Positions 10,001 through 17,735 of a DNA stretch of 25,624 nt are shown piece after piece. The notes beneath the pieces were generated by a model, which saw only the letters and a list, made by a program, of their open reading frames with translations, had not been told where the DNA came from and did no database searches. Position 1 is the stretch's first letter, and every line of letters begins with the position of its first letter. The stretch comes from Priapulus caudatus (taxonomy: Eukaryota > Priapulida > Priapulimorpha > Priapulimorphida > Priapulidae), in the NCBI RefSeq assembly GCF_000485595.1, contig NW_014577661.1, positions 200,063 to 225,686 on the forward strand. The letters run 5' to 3'. The position numbers were made by a program, and so were the translations under genes.

Positions 10001-11717
10001 ACTTTCTGCTGACATCGAAGAGTAAGGTGTCAGATAACCTTTGACCTCAAGAGAGGGTTAAACATGGATTTGTTGACTGTCTGTTAGAAAGAATTTGCTG
10101 CGCGGTTTGGCAGTAGAATCCTATAACAGCTGGATGTATGCAGCTAACAATGTCACAGTGAAATTTTCAAAAGCTAAATTGTTAAAAAGCGTTATGCTCC
10201 TTAAATCGCGTATAATTATATGCATTCTTGTACTGTCCAGTATGTTAATGTAACGTATGCGACTGCCGAGTGCTACTGCCAGCTGCAATGTGTTGTGGTA
10301 CTGTGGAGTTTTTGCTTTAATTGGTTAACAGGTGCAAGCTCTCTAATTGCGGCAGGCCTGTAGGCTTGCGTAGGTAAATGGACTGAGTGCTTAACCATAT
10401 TCTGTCATTGCAGCTAGATTGTTGCTACTACGTAGATGGTGAGCTTCACATATTTAATGTGAAGACACTTAAACGTACGCGCCATCCTCGTGGCAAACTT
10501 TCATAACGATCCAACGAACATTCTTTTGAGAAGGTTCCTTATACTATCCCTGTGCATTCCACTGTTTCGGCGTGTATGTGAACACATTGGGGACTAACAG
10601 GGTTTACTAGAATCCCACCACTCCACCACAGAGTCACCGCAGTAGACGTTAGATGAGCGCTGTCGCTCTGCGGCACTTGTATTAGTTATCTAAAAGTTTA
10701 GATTACAACTAAAGACGTGTAACTTTGATAAATACTGCCAGGGAGCCATGAGTGTAAAAAAAAAAATTGGCACGTAGCATAATTGGATCTGTTGTCACTA
10801 CTGTTATTACACATCAGTTGATACTAGTCGTATATTTATATCTTTCACATGGCAGGTCAGTGCAATTGAATTCAATCACTACCTAGTCCTATGCTTGTAA
10901 AGCCATCATTTACAGATGATTTTTTTCATTTTCTAGGTGATGAAAATAGACATTGCATATGCGAAGGCAGCCAAGAGGATGGATGTGAAAAAACTTAAAA
11001 CTGCAATGTGGAGCATCCTGACTACAGACACCAGCACAGAGGTGTGACCTGTTTATTTTTATTGTCGCATGCAAGAGGGCGTGCATGGTTGTGTGTGCAC
11101 GCATGCACGACTATAATAATCTTCTATAGGATAGACTGTGGTTAAATCAAGGCGGCCTCATATGGTTTTAATTGTGATCACGTATGGACTTGTGTGCATG
11201 GGTGTTTATTATTACTTCCTTTGCTATGATTTTTGCTACTATCCATTGAGCAAGTTCGATATTTAGATCAAGTTAGCAACAGAGGCAAGCTAACTTATCC
11301 ACTCCACTTGCAGGGCTCCAAGTTGAACGAATCCAACCCGGTATTCGAGAGTGACGTTATAGAGAAACCAAAGTCGTTCAAGAAAATGTACAAGGAGTTA
11401 CCTTCAAAGCTCTCAAAAAAGATGGAACAGAATCTAAGCATTCCAATCGGCTTTGTCTGCTTCCTGCATCTCTGCAATGAGAAGGTAATTAAGTGACAGT
11501 CAATTTCGATTCATTTGTTGATACTTATACGTATACGTGGTCGTATTTATGTATTCCCTGTCGTCTAGCAATTAACCGAAGTCTTTGAGCGAACGACTGG
11601 AATATCAACAATGTTTTGATTTTGTTGGTGGTAATGTCTGTTCTTGTTGTGTTTCAGTGTTTAAAGCTAGTTGGTACAAACGACCTTAGCGATTTCGTAA
11701 TACAACAGGGATCATGA
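807..11717 (+). CDS. NCAPH: Condensin complex subunit 2 (kleisin, barren/Cnd2 family), 16 exons, complete
   Basis: Condensin I kleisin subunit: it bridges the SMC2 and SMC4 heads and carries the HEAT-repeat subunits, compacting mitotic chromosomes. Joining 807-1066, 1313-1397, 1734-1823, 3434-3566, 3964-4028, 4387-4654, 5141-5226, 5396-5527, 5912-6039, 6504-6634, 6989-7212, 7795-7899, 8763-8948, 10937-11041, 11314-11484 and 11658-11717 gives 2229 nt, 742 residues plus TGA, with every junction GT/AG and in frame. Visible family landmarks are LPENDDDTERRERQRQR (53-69), the N-terminal SMC2-binding block with NAFNLHLIDYM, TLDAGAKIYACRVDAVHSEV, DPLFQKTSAAFDE, SEYSYFSATAGSMWAGPGHW (433-452), NYDYNNAND (551-559), and the C-terminal SMC4-binding winged helix (632-742) with AKAAKRMDVKKLKTAMWSIL. 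All align with human NCAPH as I recall it. The start ATG has A at -3 and G at +4. An in-frame stop lies upstream at 753-755. Identity is very secure; the exact start and UTRs are less so. Confidence 0.97.
1313..1397 (+). CDS. NCAPH: NCAPH coding exon 2
   Basis: Residues 87-115, ending in NCIKMSSEN; phase 2 in, phase 0 out, donor GTAAGT. This is the start of the conserved SMC2-neck-binding helix region. Confidence 0.95.
1734..1823 (+). CDS. NCAPH: NCAPH coding exon 3
   Basis: Residues 116-145 (KITVKNAFNLHLIDYMAEML and the following basic stretch to TNFQ). This is the best conserved N-terminal block of the family. Phase 0 on both sides, donor GTAGGA. Confidence 0.96.
2304..3118. mobile_element. 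803-bp non-autonomous DNA transposon in NCAPH intron 3
   Basis: Element 2310-3112 has terminal inverted repeats starting CAGGCATGAGACA, perfect over 13 bases, and is flanked by the direct repeat TACTAG (2304-2309 and 3113-3118). No transposase-like frame is present inside. A TATA-like TATAAATA lies at about 2769-2776. The 6-bp target duplication is unusual (hAT elements make 8, Tc1/mariner TA), so I leave the superfamily open. Confidence 0.8.
3040..3072 (+). repeat. Dispersed-repeat motif, copy B
   Basis: Second copy of the GCATGC-centred, CCCCCCTAG-ending motif, 38 bases inside the right end of the intron-3 transposon. This suggests that copy A at 280-313 derives from a related element end. 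Confidence 0.6.
3434..3566 (+). CDS. NCAPH: NCAPH coding exon 4
   Basis: Residues 146-189 plus one base of Gly190, containing TLDAGAKIYACRVDAVHSEV. Phase 0 in, phase 1 out, donor GTACTT. The reading frame continues the TNF(K/Q)VA junction seen in vertebrate CAP-H. Confidence 0.96.
3964..4028 (+). CDS. NCAPH: NCAPH coding exon 5, acidic/basic linker
   Basis: Residues 190-211: a Glu-rich stretch followed by KKRTKR. Low sequence conservation is expected here, but length, phase (1 in, 0 out) and position match the Lys-rich linker of other CAP-H proteins. Donor GTACGA. Confidence 0.85.
4387..4654 (+). CDS. NCAPH: NCAPH coding exon 6
   Basis: Residues 212-300 plus one base of 301. It begins with VRKVKTLVTNLNTINVK and contains DVDPLFQKTSAAFDEGGTRG. 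Third codon positions are about 79% G or C by my count, against about 49% in exon 11 of the same gene. Donor is GTTTTT, the weakest in the gene. Confidence 0.95.
4990..5053. mobile_element. MITE family A, copy 1 (intron 6)
   Basis: A 48-bp element (4998-5045) is almost entirely inverted repeat, with arms around GGGTAGATAATGACAA. It is flanked by ATAATATC on both sides (4990-4997, 5046-5053), an 8-bp target duplication. CAGGGG-like ends and 8-bp duplications are typical of hAT-derived MITEs. Confidence 0.75.
5141..5226 (+). CDS. NCAPH: NCAPH coding exon 7
   Basis: Residues 301-329 with EICPVFADFEFTSWKQDAD, matching the ICPSLAGFQFTQWD region of vertebrate CAP-H. Phase 1 in, phase 0 out, donor GTAAGG. 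Confidence 0.94.
5396..5527 (+). CDS. NCAPH: NCAPH coding exon 8
   Basis: Residues 330-373 including HAFDINAPVEPIEDFGD, equivalent to the FDINAEVDE stretch in human CAP-H. Phase 0 on both sides, donor GTAAGG. Confidence 0.92.
5912..6039 (+). CDS. NCAPH: NCAPH coding exon 9, acidic low-complexity region
   Basis: Residues 374-415 plus two bases of Arg416. The Asp/Gly-rich DDYDGGGDDFSDGGD lies where other CAP-H proteins have the acidic GDDFDANDEPD run. The acceptor follows a strong pyrimidine tract; donor GTATGA. Confidence 0.9.
6504..6634 (+). CDS. NCAPH: NCAPH coding exon 10
   Basis: Residues 416-459 plus one base of 460, containing the near-invariant EYSYFS...SMWAGPGHWK block of condensin kleisins. 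Donor GTATTA; a TA-flanked inverted-repeat element begins ten bases into the next intron. Confidence 0.96.
6643..6794. mobile_element. TA-flanked MITE in NCAPH intron 10
   Basis: Inverted ends CTGTATAC...GTATACAG (6645-6792) are bounded by TA dinucleotides, as in Tc1/mariner-type insertions. A second internal inverted repeat (GGTTTAATTTT / AAAATTAACC) with several CGCGAA motifs fills the centre. No coding potential. Confidence 0.65.
6989..7212 (+). CDS. NCAPH: NCAPH coding exon 11
   Basis: Residues 460-534: a Lys-rich stretch, then FLIDFDEDLDFKAYFSKSKA, then LPEDMDYGVENLFKLYLKP. It matches the DFEIDFEDDIDFDVYF and FNYNVDTLVQLHLKP parts of human CAP-H. Phase 1 in, 0 out, donor GTATTT. Confidence 0.96.
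7480..7599. mobile_element. MITE family A, copy 2, degenerate (intron 11)
   Basis: Element 7488-7591 is flanked by exact ATAATATC copies (7480-7487, 7592-7599). The right end ATTTACTCCTG matches the family end; the left end TGGAGATATATTATAT is diverged, and the interior is AT-rich. Confidence 0.65.
7795..7899 (+). CDS. NCAPH: NCAPH coding exon 12
   Basis: Residues 535-569 with NYDYNNANDCHNYC, the counterpart of the DYDYNNPNDTSNFC signature. Phase 0 on both sides, donor GTAGCA. Confidence 0.95.
7900..8762. other. NCAPH intron 12 contents
   Basis: Besides the palindrome at 8631-8664, a loosely repeated stretch occurs twice (about 8424-8452 and 8536-8564), both with a TGARTGGC start and a CAGTAWTACCA core. 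It could be the remains of an old duplication or element. No coding exon is seen. Confidence 0.4.
8622..8674. mobile_element. 34-bp perfect palindrome flanked by 8-bp direct repeats (intron 12)
   Basis: Bases 8631-8664 form two perfect 17-bp arms (AGAGTCCATAATAGAGA and its complement) with no loop. Direct repeats GTGTGACC lie on both sides (8622-8629, 8667-8674). The layout fits a minimal MITE or a solo fused pair of transposon ends with an 8-bp target duplication. Confidence 0.6.
8763..8948 (+). CDS. NCAPH: NCAPH coding exon 13
   Basis: Residues 570-631: an acidic linker starting NYDDDDTAGFGLSQDCDFTD and ending GDNLVAVPRK, the latter aligning with ESNLVAEPQK just before the winged helix of human CAP-H. 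GC-rich at third positions (about 74% by my count). Donor GTATGA. A diverged copy of its last 30 bases lies in the following intron. Confidence 0.92.
8965..9046. mobile_element. MITE family A, copy 3 (intron 13)
   Basis: Element 8973-9038 (66 bp) has inverted arms containing GGTTAATAATGACAAATTTG and is flanked by CTGTTATC on both sides (8965-8972, 9039-9046). It begins only 24 bases after the exon 13 donor. Confidence 0.75.
9179..9208 (+). pseudogene. Diverged copy of the 3' end of NCAPH exon 13
   Basis: These 30 bases read GDKLVAVPHE, against GDNLVAVPRK at the end of exon 13. There are seven differences, four of them synonymous. CAG immediately precedes GTGAC, like an acceptor, but no in-phase donor joins it to exon 14 (phase 0). 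Most likely a decayed partial exon duplication; an unrecognised alternative exon is less likely. Confidence 0.5.
9501..10030 (+). repeat. Interspersed repeat with TTTTTAGCTCA head, copy 1 (intron 13)
   Basis: The head TTTTTAGCTCATCTGAC folds back on GTCAGATGCAGCT, followed by five GTCC units (9549-9570) and then a unique-looking body with repeated GGTCA motifs. A second head lies at 13888. Repeats with this head and a GTCC run are common in marine invertebrate genomes, from memory. The right boundary is not defined and 10030 is approximate. Confidence 0.6.
10937..11041 (+). CDS. NCAPH: NCAPH coding exon 14
   Basis: Residues 632-666 start the C-terminal SMC4-binding winged helix: IDIAYAKAAKRMDVKKLKTA and MWSIL. 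Phase 0 on both sides, donor GTGTGA. Confidence 0.96.
11314..11484 (+). CDS. NCAPH: NCAPH coding exon 15
   Basis: Residues 667-723, ending KKMEQNLSIPIGFVCFLHLC NEK; this matches [21 protein letters not shown] of human CAP-H, the core of the winged helix. Phase 0 on both sides, donor GTAATT. Confidence 0.96.
11658..11717 (+). CDS. NCAPH: NCAPH terminal coding exon 16
   Basis: Residues 724-742 (CLKLVGTNDLSDFVIQQGS) and TGA, matching the LKLEGTEDLSDVLVRQGD end of human CAP-H. No clear AATAAA is seen in the next few hundred bases; a MITE-like element begins 65 bases after the stop and may lie within the 3' UTR. Confidence 0.96.
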   Translation, partial: CLKLVGTNDLSDFVIQQGS

Positions 11718-11863
11718 GGGGGCAGCACTGTGCAGCCAGCACTGCAACACAGCACTGCCAAATACACCGGCACTATATTACGATTTTTGCACCAGGGAGA
11801 AATACACATTTTACATATTTTCTTATTTATCATATGTCATGTGCTATTTTCAATAATCCTGAA

Positions 11864-11922
11864 TAGCCGAACTCGTAGAGCACGGACGTCACGTCTGAAA
11901 GGTCGTTGGTTCGAATCCCAAC
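11864..11922 (+). other. Decayed tRNA-like segment with intact B box
   Basis: GGTTCGAATCC at 11908-11918 is a perfect Pol III B box, and TAGCCGAACTCGTAGAGC at 11864-11881 resembles a D-arm/A box. A five-pair stem CGGAC/GTCTG sits at the anticodon-arm position, but its loop is five bases, not seven. The T stem has two mismatches and no acceptor stem is found, so it is not a working tRNA. A T run follows at 11930. It may be a SINE-like or tRNA-derived piece inside the element. Confidence 0.6.
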
Positions 11923-11959
11923 TGTTTAGTTTTTTGTTGTTTTTGTTTTGTTTTTCTGT

Positions 11960-11977
11960 TTAGGGTTAAGGTTAGGG
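11960..11977 (+). repeat. Interstitial telomeric tract in E0
   Basis: Three degenerate TTAGGG units (TTAGGG, TTAAGG, TTAGGG) after a T-rich stretch, close to the midpoint of the inverted-repeat element. Confidence 0.75.
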
Positions 11978-12305
11978 TTCACAATGCGTATATACATGTG
12001 TACACATGTGTATTATGGACCCGAGCGATCCCGAAGTTGCACCCTACTACCGTTCGACTATTTCCGGAAAAATATGTATTTCTCCCCGGTGCACGATTCC
12101 TATATTACAAGCAACGTAGCCGTACTGCTAAGAGGTGTTCTCTATCCCATCTATGATCACTTGCAAATTGTTGCATTTGAGCAAGTAACTACAAGACAAA
12201 TTGCAAGTTACTCTAACTAGCTCACTATAGCTGAGCATGTTATAATTACATTTAATTTGCAATTGTTTGCTGTGTGTGTCATGCGCACGCGCGCATCCAC
12301 ACACG

Positions 12306-12718
12306 TCTGAACCACAGGCACTTGGAACATCTCGGTAAAAAAAAAATGTAGACACGAAATGTATTTACTACCAAAGTCCTAATGTCTCTACTCTATTTCG
12401 CCTATTATTGCCGATAATTACCCGTAAATGCCGGTCAAATGCTCATCTGCAACACACAAGTACAACACGCACGCCCGCCCTGTGCACAAACACATGAATA
12501 AGAGAGCATTCTCTTATTCATGTTGTTTGTGCACAGGCGGGCGTGCGTGCGGTGTACTTGTGCTGTTGCGATGAGCATTTGACGCGCATTTCACCGGGTA
12601 ATTATCGCAATAATAGGCGAAAATAGAGTAGAGAAACATTAAGCCTTTGGTAGTAAATACATTTCGTGTGTCCCTTCTTCTTTTTTTATTGAGACGTTCC
12701 AAGTGCCTGTGGTCTGAA
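12306..12718. mobile_element. 401-bp snap-back (foldback) element with 6-bp target duplication
   Basis: Element 12312-12712 is nearly one complete hairpin: arms of about 195 bases with some mismatches and a 4-base loop (GCAT, 12506-12509). The ends begin CCACAGGCACTTGGAAC. TCTGAA flanks both sides (12306-12311, 12713-12718). Short open frames inside are by-products of the arms. Confidence 0.85.
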
Positions 12719-13368
12719 CTGTAATTGAACATGCATGTTTAGCATTACCACGTAAGTAGTATAACTACCTGAGAATAATATCAGCAATAGTAATGCTAAA
12801 CAATAGTCAATATAATGAAAATATCCTCCAAAGAGTTTTTTAAAAGGAAAAACAGTCTCTTTGTGTTTTGCGCTGATAGCTGTTGTTCCTGCTTGCACAC
12901 TTTAGTTATCAGGCTTGAAAATAAAACCTCTGTATTGCCTAATTGACATCCAATATTCCTGCTGATTAGTGCGAAACGTGATCAGGTGGTTGTACGTAAC
13001 TGTTTGTGGTGATAAAAGGCTCTACGGACATAACCGTAGCGACAGTTTCCATGGTTACGCAGGAAAGTGATCTGTCGCTCTCGTAAAGGCGAATTAGTCT
13101 TTTCTGAAATATCAAGTTGATGCGTGTTTATAGAGAAGCCAGATGTGGCGGTCGTAATTAGGCTGCGTGGCTGTCATTCACAGCAGTTGACACTCGGCAG
13201 TTGCATGGCAGACGTTTTAAATGCCATTACGGCGCGATCGCATAGAACGTGGCTGTTTTATGTAGAGATCTCGAATGAGAAGGGACTCTTTTTTTACCTA
13301 TTATGATCTTTTATGGCTCATTTTATCATATGCTACACGATACTGTCCCTCCAGTAATCAGCGTCTTA

Positions 13369-13371
<3 letters not shown>

Positions 13372-13420
<49 letters not shown>
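13372..13420. repeat. (TA)n microsatellite
   Basis: About 24 uninterrupted TA units, followed shortly by a small inverted repeat CTAAACCCAT / ATGGGTTTAG at 13433-13456. Confidence 0.95.
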
Positions 13421-13427
<7 letters not shown>

Positions 13428-13887
13428 CAGTCACTAAACCCATACATATGGGTTTAGAAGGGCTTGGGAAAAATGTCTCTAAAGGCCACGATGGTGTCCC
13501 CTTACTGCCAGGTCAGATGTATATAGGTGTTTGATTAGCTGTCTTGATAAGTTTTTACTCTGTTAGACATGCTAACAGAATAACCTTGTCTTGTTTTTTT
13601 TAATGTGAGGAAGAGCAGGAGCAGGAGGTTAATATATGTATTTAGCCGGCCGGTTACGACATCATTCCACGTCTGGATTGTCGTCAGTTGTATCTATGGT
13701 TATTTTCTACTTGAACTTAGCGAGCAATGTTGACATTGTAGTATAGTAGAAATCAAGATTGCACTACGTCGATGCACGGTTACTGCACTAGTACATCATG
13801 TGTCGTTCATCATGTATATAGTAGATGTGTGTGTATTATATCAACTCTCTTTGGTTTGTCGTTTCACCTGTAATGTGCAGTCCTTCA

Positions 13888-13993
13888 TTTTTAGCTCACC
13901 TTGACATCGTCGAGATGAGCTATTGCCATGGGGTCCGTCATACGTCCGTCCGTCCGTCCGTCAACATTTGGGTACTGTCAACGATAACTTGAG
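13888..13993 (+). repeat. Interspersed repeat with TTTTTAGCTCA head, copy 2, cut by gap
   Basis: The head TTTTTAGCTCACC folds back on GATGAGCT; a GTCC run (13945-13962) and GTCAACATTTGGGTACTGTC follow. Same layout as the copy at 9501. The assembly gap interrupts it. Confidence 0.6.
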
Positions 13994-14003
13994 NNNNNNN
14001 NNN
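13994..14003. other. Assembly gap (10 N)
   Basis: Ten unknown bases. A fixed short N run often marks a gap of unknown length, so the true distance across it may differ. Confidence 0.98.
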
Positions 14004-14040
14004 GATTTCAACGTCCTATTTTGGAGCACGCCAGTCGACC

Positions 14041-14149
14041 TACTTTCGAGCCACGCCCACTTTTTGACAAAAATGAAATTGGCCATCTAGATTCTTACTT
14101 TCGAGCCACGCCCACTTTTTGGCAAAAATGAAAATGACTATCTAGATTC
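14041..14149 (+). repeat. 54/55-bp tandem duplication
   Basis: Two head-to-tail units (14041-14095, 14096-14149) share TACTTTCGAGCCACGCCCAC and a CATCTAGATTC-like end, with a few differences. More units may be hidden in the adjacent gap. Confidence 0.85.
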
Positions 14150-16335
14150 ATTCGATTTTGTTGTTTTAGTTCTCCCATATATACTATTGTTTTATATAAT
14201 GTAGGTGGATAGTTGCTGACTTAAAAATGACTTGTTGGCACTCGTTCATTTGTGTACTTTTTTTGTGTGAATTATAGTGTCATTGACACTTTCATTGTCA
14301 TGTGTCGTGATTTTCTCTCGCGCCGTTGGACGGAGTTTGATGTTGAGTTGAACCAAACCTATGTTCCGCGCGTTACAAATAAAATGTGTTGTTGACTAGC
14401 CGGATAAAAATGTGTGTTGATATGCGAATTTTTACGTGGATATATATAGAATAGCGTATTGCTAATTCTGTACGCATTTACGTCTTTTTATTTTTATGTC
14501 GTTTTGTCCCATATTTGTGTTGAGAGCTTTCTTCCTCACACGTCGTTCTAGTTTCACGCCACTCACGTATGACAATTTCTGACCGGCTAGGATGGCTGCA
14601 ACGACTAGAGTGAATTTAACATTGCACGCATATATATATATACGAAGTTCGTTAACTGTTAATTATGATTATAGGCTTATATGTTTAACTTCATGAAACA
14701 ATCACTCGTGTTTAGATATGTGCACATTCCCTCGCGAAATATAAGGAGCTTTTAAAAGCGGGTTAGTGGTGATAAACCTGTAGCTTACACAACGCAGAAT
14801 TTTTTCCCCGCGGTGCAGTCTAAAGCGCCTTCGGCAGTAGCCACTTAAAGAAGCGTGTACAATAATTTACAACATGTGCCAGCCAAACGTGCCTGCATCC
14901 GCATTTCTCCCGCTCGCCGCGTTAAGTGTTTAGAACTGTCAGCGGCCATGTCGAAAACGAGTGCGCAGTTTTTCGTCACACTTGCGCTCACTATAAAAAT
15001 TCCCGCCATTAAAATCGCGTTGAACCATGGCTTCTCTTTGCGGCATCGTTTTTTCTCCGCGTCCGATCGAGAAGGTGGCGGTTGTAAGCGTTTGATGCTC
15101 GCCGTGGGCACACACGAGATTACGTGGACGGCATTTGCTGCAATCCCTGACTGATTTCAGCAGCTGGACAAGACACGGAAGGTAAAAACATCAATTCGCG
15201 TCTGCTTCTATAAGCGTGCACATGTGTGGGTTCTCTAACGATGGCCAAACATGTCTGCCACAGCCAGCTATGAAATGCAATGCTATCATGGCGTTCACTC
15301 ACGTAAAGCGGGACGAAGTCGCAGAGCCAACCGGTGGGTGCCTGCCGATACCCGCCTTTTCAAACTATTTCACGATATTGTTACAAGTTTATGAGTAGAC
15401 TGGTGAGTTTTTCCTCCCCCCGTGAAGGCGGTCTTTGGCTTTTTGCTCCAAGCGTGGCGGCGTCGTCACACGTTAGCGAACGTGCGTTGCGAAATTACGC
15501 GTACAAGGAGGTTGCGTCTGAGGAATTTTCAATTAATAGACACGTTACGAGTGCACTTCATCGCGCCTGTTCGAACCACTCATTGTGTTCGTTAATAGCT
15601 ACACTTCAAACTTGCACCTCGTCGCATTCTTTTGCGTTCGCGTAATTTAACGCGAGAGCGGTTTGCTGCACACGTTCGCCCACGGAGCGGTAACGTGAGA
15701 GTGCACGAAGAGCGGGCGGTGTAGCCTTTGACGGTGCGCGAGTGTTCGCGTTTTCCTGCGCGATTTTGCAATCGTGCCTGATACATGATCCGGTATGCAT
15801 CCGAGAGAGTTGATAGTCTTGTGTCAAGCACCAGTCGAGCGCGGTGGCATATGTGTGCAGTGCGGTTCTGCGTTGTGAAAGCTGATGACGTTAATTCTTA
15901 TGAAAGCTCTTATTGTAGCAGACGCTTTTCCATCACGGCAAAGTCAAATAAAAAAACTTTAATGACGGAAGCCTTCGAATAAACAATTATATGAGCTAAC
16001 AAATGTCGTCATAAATAAGAAAAGTTCAATTAAACTCGGGACCACTCGGCGGTTTTTCGCGAATAAAGTGCATAGCGGCTACATATATTATTTGGTAACC
16101 TTATACATGCAGAACACTGCACGCTAATTAATCGTGATTGTGTTTTTTCTGATACGTTTTTAATGTACGCGTAAAGTTGAAGGAAAAACGGCGACGTGCA
16201 TCAGACTGGCCAAGTTACTTTACAGACTGTCACCGACAGAGTTAGTCAGGACGGGGTATATAGACGTTGGCCTTAATTTCTTCGCAAATTACGCATAGGC
16301 GCAGACTGCTGTCGTCTGCGTTCGAACAGAGATAG

Positions 16336-16398
16336 ATTTACGTGAAGGGTGAATAATGAATAATGACCATTTGTCGTTATTCATCCCTGATTTACGTG
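16336..16398. mobile_element. MITE family A, copy 4
   Basis: Element 16345-16389 (45 bp) is an inverted repeat with AAGGGTGAATAATG on the left and CGTTATTCATCCCTG on the right. It is flanked by ATTTACGTG on both sides (16336-16344, 16390-16398). Confidence 0.75.
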
Positions 16399-16543
16399 TA
16401 ACGGTGCAATAACGACAACTTTCGAAAGCGATGCGAAAGCAGAGTGCTTTTAGGCTGTCAATGCATGTCCACACGCGAGTGTGTAATATCATTCCTTCTC
16501 TCGCTTCCCCTATATATATATAAGACTTGGTGTAGTCACATAA

Positions 16544-16673
16544 ATAATATCAGGAGTATATAATAGAAGATTTCACTTAATCAATCATAGATAAATACGA
16601 GTATGAAAATGTTGAATTTCTTGTGTTTCTAGCCTGTCATACTCCTCTTCTATTATCTACTCCTGATAATATA
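16544..16673. mobile_element. MITE family A, copy 5
   Basis: Element 16552-16665 (114 bp) has ends AGGAGTATATAATAGAAG and CTTCTATTATCTACTCCTG. It is flanked by ATAATATC / ATAATATA. Longer interior than the other copies, without coding potential. Confidence 0.75.
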
Positions 16674-17683
16674 TATCGCGATATTTCCTCTACAATGGCT
16701 ACGTATCTCAGCATTTATGTTAGCTGATTCACCACTGTATAGCATCGGCCAAGCATCCGTTTGCGCATGTTTCCCTATTGTTTTCAGCTATCATGTATGT
16801 ACTGCTTCCATCGGTAAGTTACAGCCGCGTGGTGGGCGTAGGTATACGGCATACCACGTATCAGAAGTTCGCGAAGATTGTGTATAGAAGGCAAAGAAAC
16901 AGAGACAGTCAGTGAGTCTCGCTCGGGGCGAGCGCCGCACCTGCGGTGCACACATCCCTTCAGCAGCGCGTGGCACCGCGTGTGCTTTTCTAAAGCCACT
17001 GATCTCACGAAAACTCTCGACAGCTGAGTAAGCAAACAATTACTGATCATGTGTTGGTTATAAATATTTACGGTAATTTGCGGCGCATGCGCGCGCGCGT
17101 TAGACTGCGCTCAGCGTACGGATCTACCTGCATGCGGTGTCGCGAACTTATTCATGTCCTGTCATTAGCTGAACTACTGGCAATCATTAGTGGGGTAATT
17201 ATCTGCTAAAGATGTGCATATTCCTGTAATTATTTTTTAGTTGAGCCTGATTACGTACCTATACTGATTTTAGATATACATATTTTTAATGTTTAAACTC
17301 ATTTTTAAATTCCTTCGTGAATGGGGCAAACTATTTCAGTACAACTATTCACAATAATATGGTGGGGTTGCTATGTAGGAGAAATACGGCAGAATTCGTA
17401 ACGTGTAATGGCGTTATTAAAACAGTCAGTAAGTAACATTTGCTAATAAATAATCGACCCTAGCTCACCGCTCCTCGTGGTGTAGGCTACTGCCCAATCA
17501 TAAAATATTCAATTTCAATTGCAATCTCAGAGGAGGAAAAACAACCAATGTGGCAGCTTCGATGACCGCTATACATTATTAATAACATGGGTAGACCTCA
17601 TAGATAAATGCACTTTCGCTCAGCTTTACCTCCATACCGTTATTGATGCCCTCACTATAACAGGGAAAACAGTACCTTTTGAT

Positions 17684-17687
17684 ATTA

Positions 17688-17732
<45 letters not shown>
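17684..17732. repeat. (AAT)n/(ATT)n microsatellite
   Basis: A short AAT run switches to an ATT run, so the tract forms its own inverted repeat. The asparagine and isoleucine runs in overlapping open frames come from this tract. Confidence 0.95.

Positions 17733-17735
<3 letters not shown>

Larger units (their letters stand above)
11773..12108. mobile_element. MULE-like MITE E0 with central TTAGGG tract and tRNA-like segment
   Basis: Element 11782-12099 (318 bp) is flanked by exact 9-bp duplications CTATATTAC (11773-11781, 12100-12108). The ends align without gaps over 31 bases with about five mismatches; the core is GCACC(A/G)GGGAGAAATACA. It holds a tRNA-like stretch and a short telomeric tract at 11960-11977. 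Insertion is 65 bases after the NCAPH stop. A 9-bp duplication points to a Mutator-like origin; no transposase is present. Confidence 0.8.

Noticed and set aside
11864-11922. A functional tRNA gene
   Set aside because: Only the B box is perfect; the anticodon loop has the wrong size, the T stem has mismatches and no acceptor stem is present.
13046-13059. X-box-like site GTTTCCATGGTTAC (RFX-type)
   Set aside because: It has one mismatch to the consensus, and no gene start is recognised nearby.
13994-14003. Treating the N run as a biological feature
   Set aside because: It is an assembly gap; sequence across it should not be interpreted as continuous.
15171-15182. Possible mini-exon around CAGCTGGACAAGACACGGAAG followed by GTAAAA
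   Set aside because: A short AG...GT window like this occurs often by chance, and no partner exons or homology were seen.
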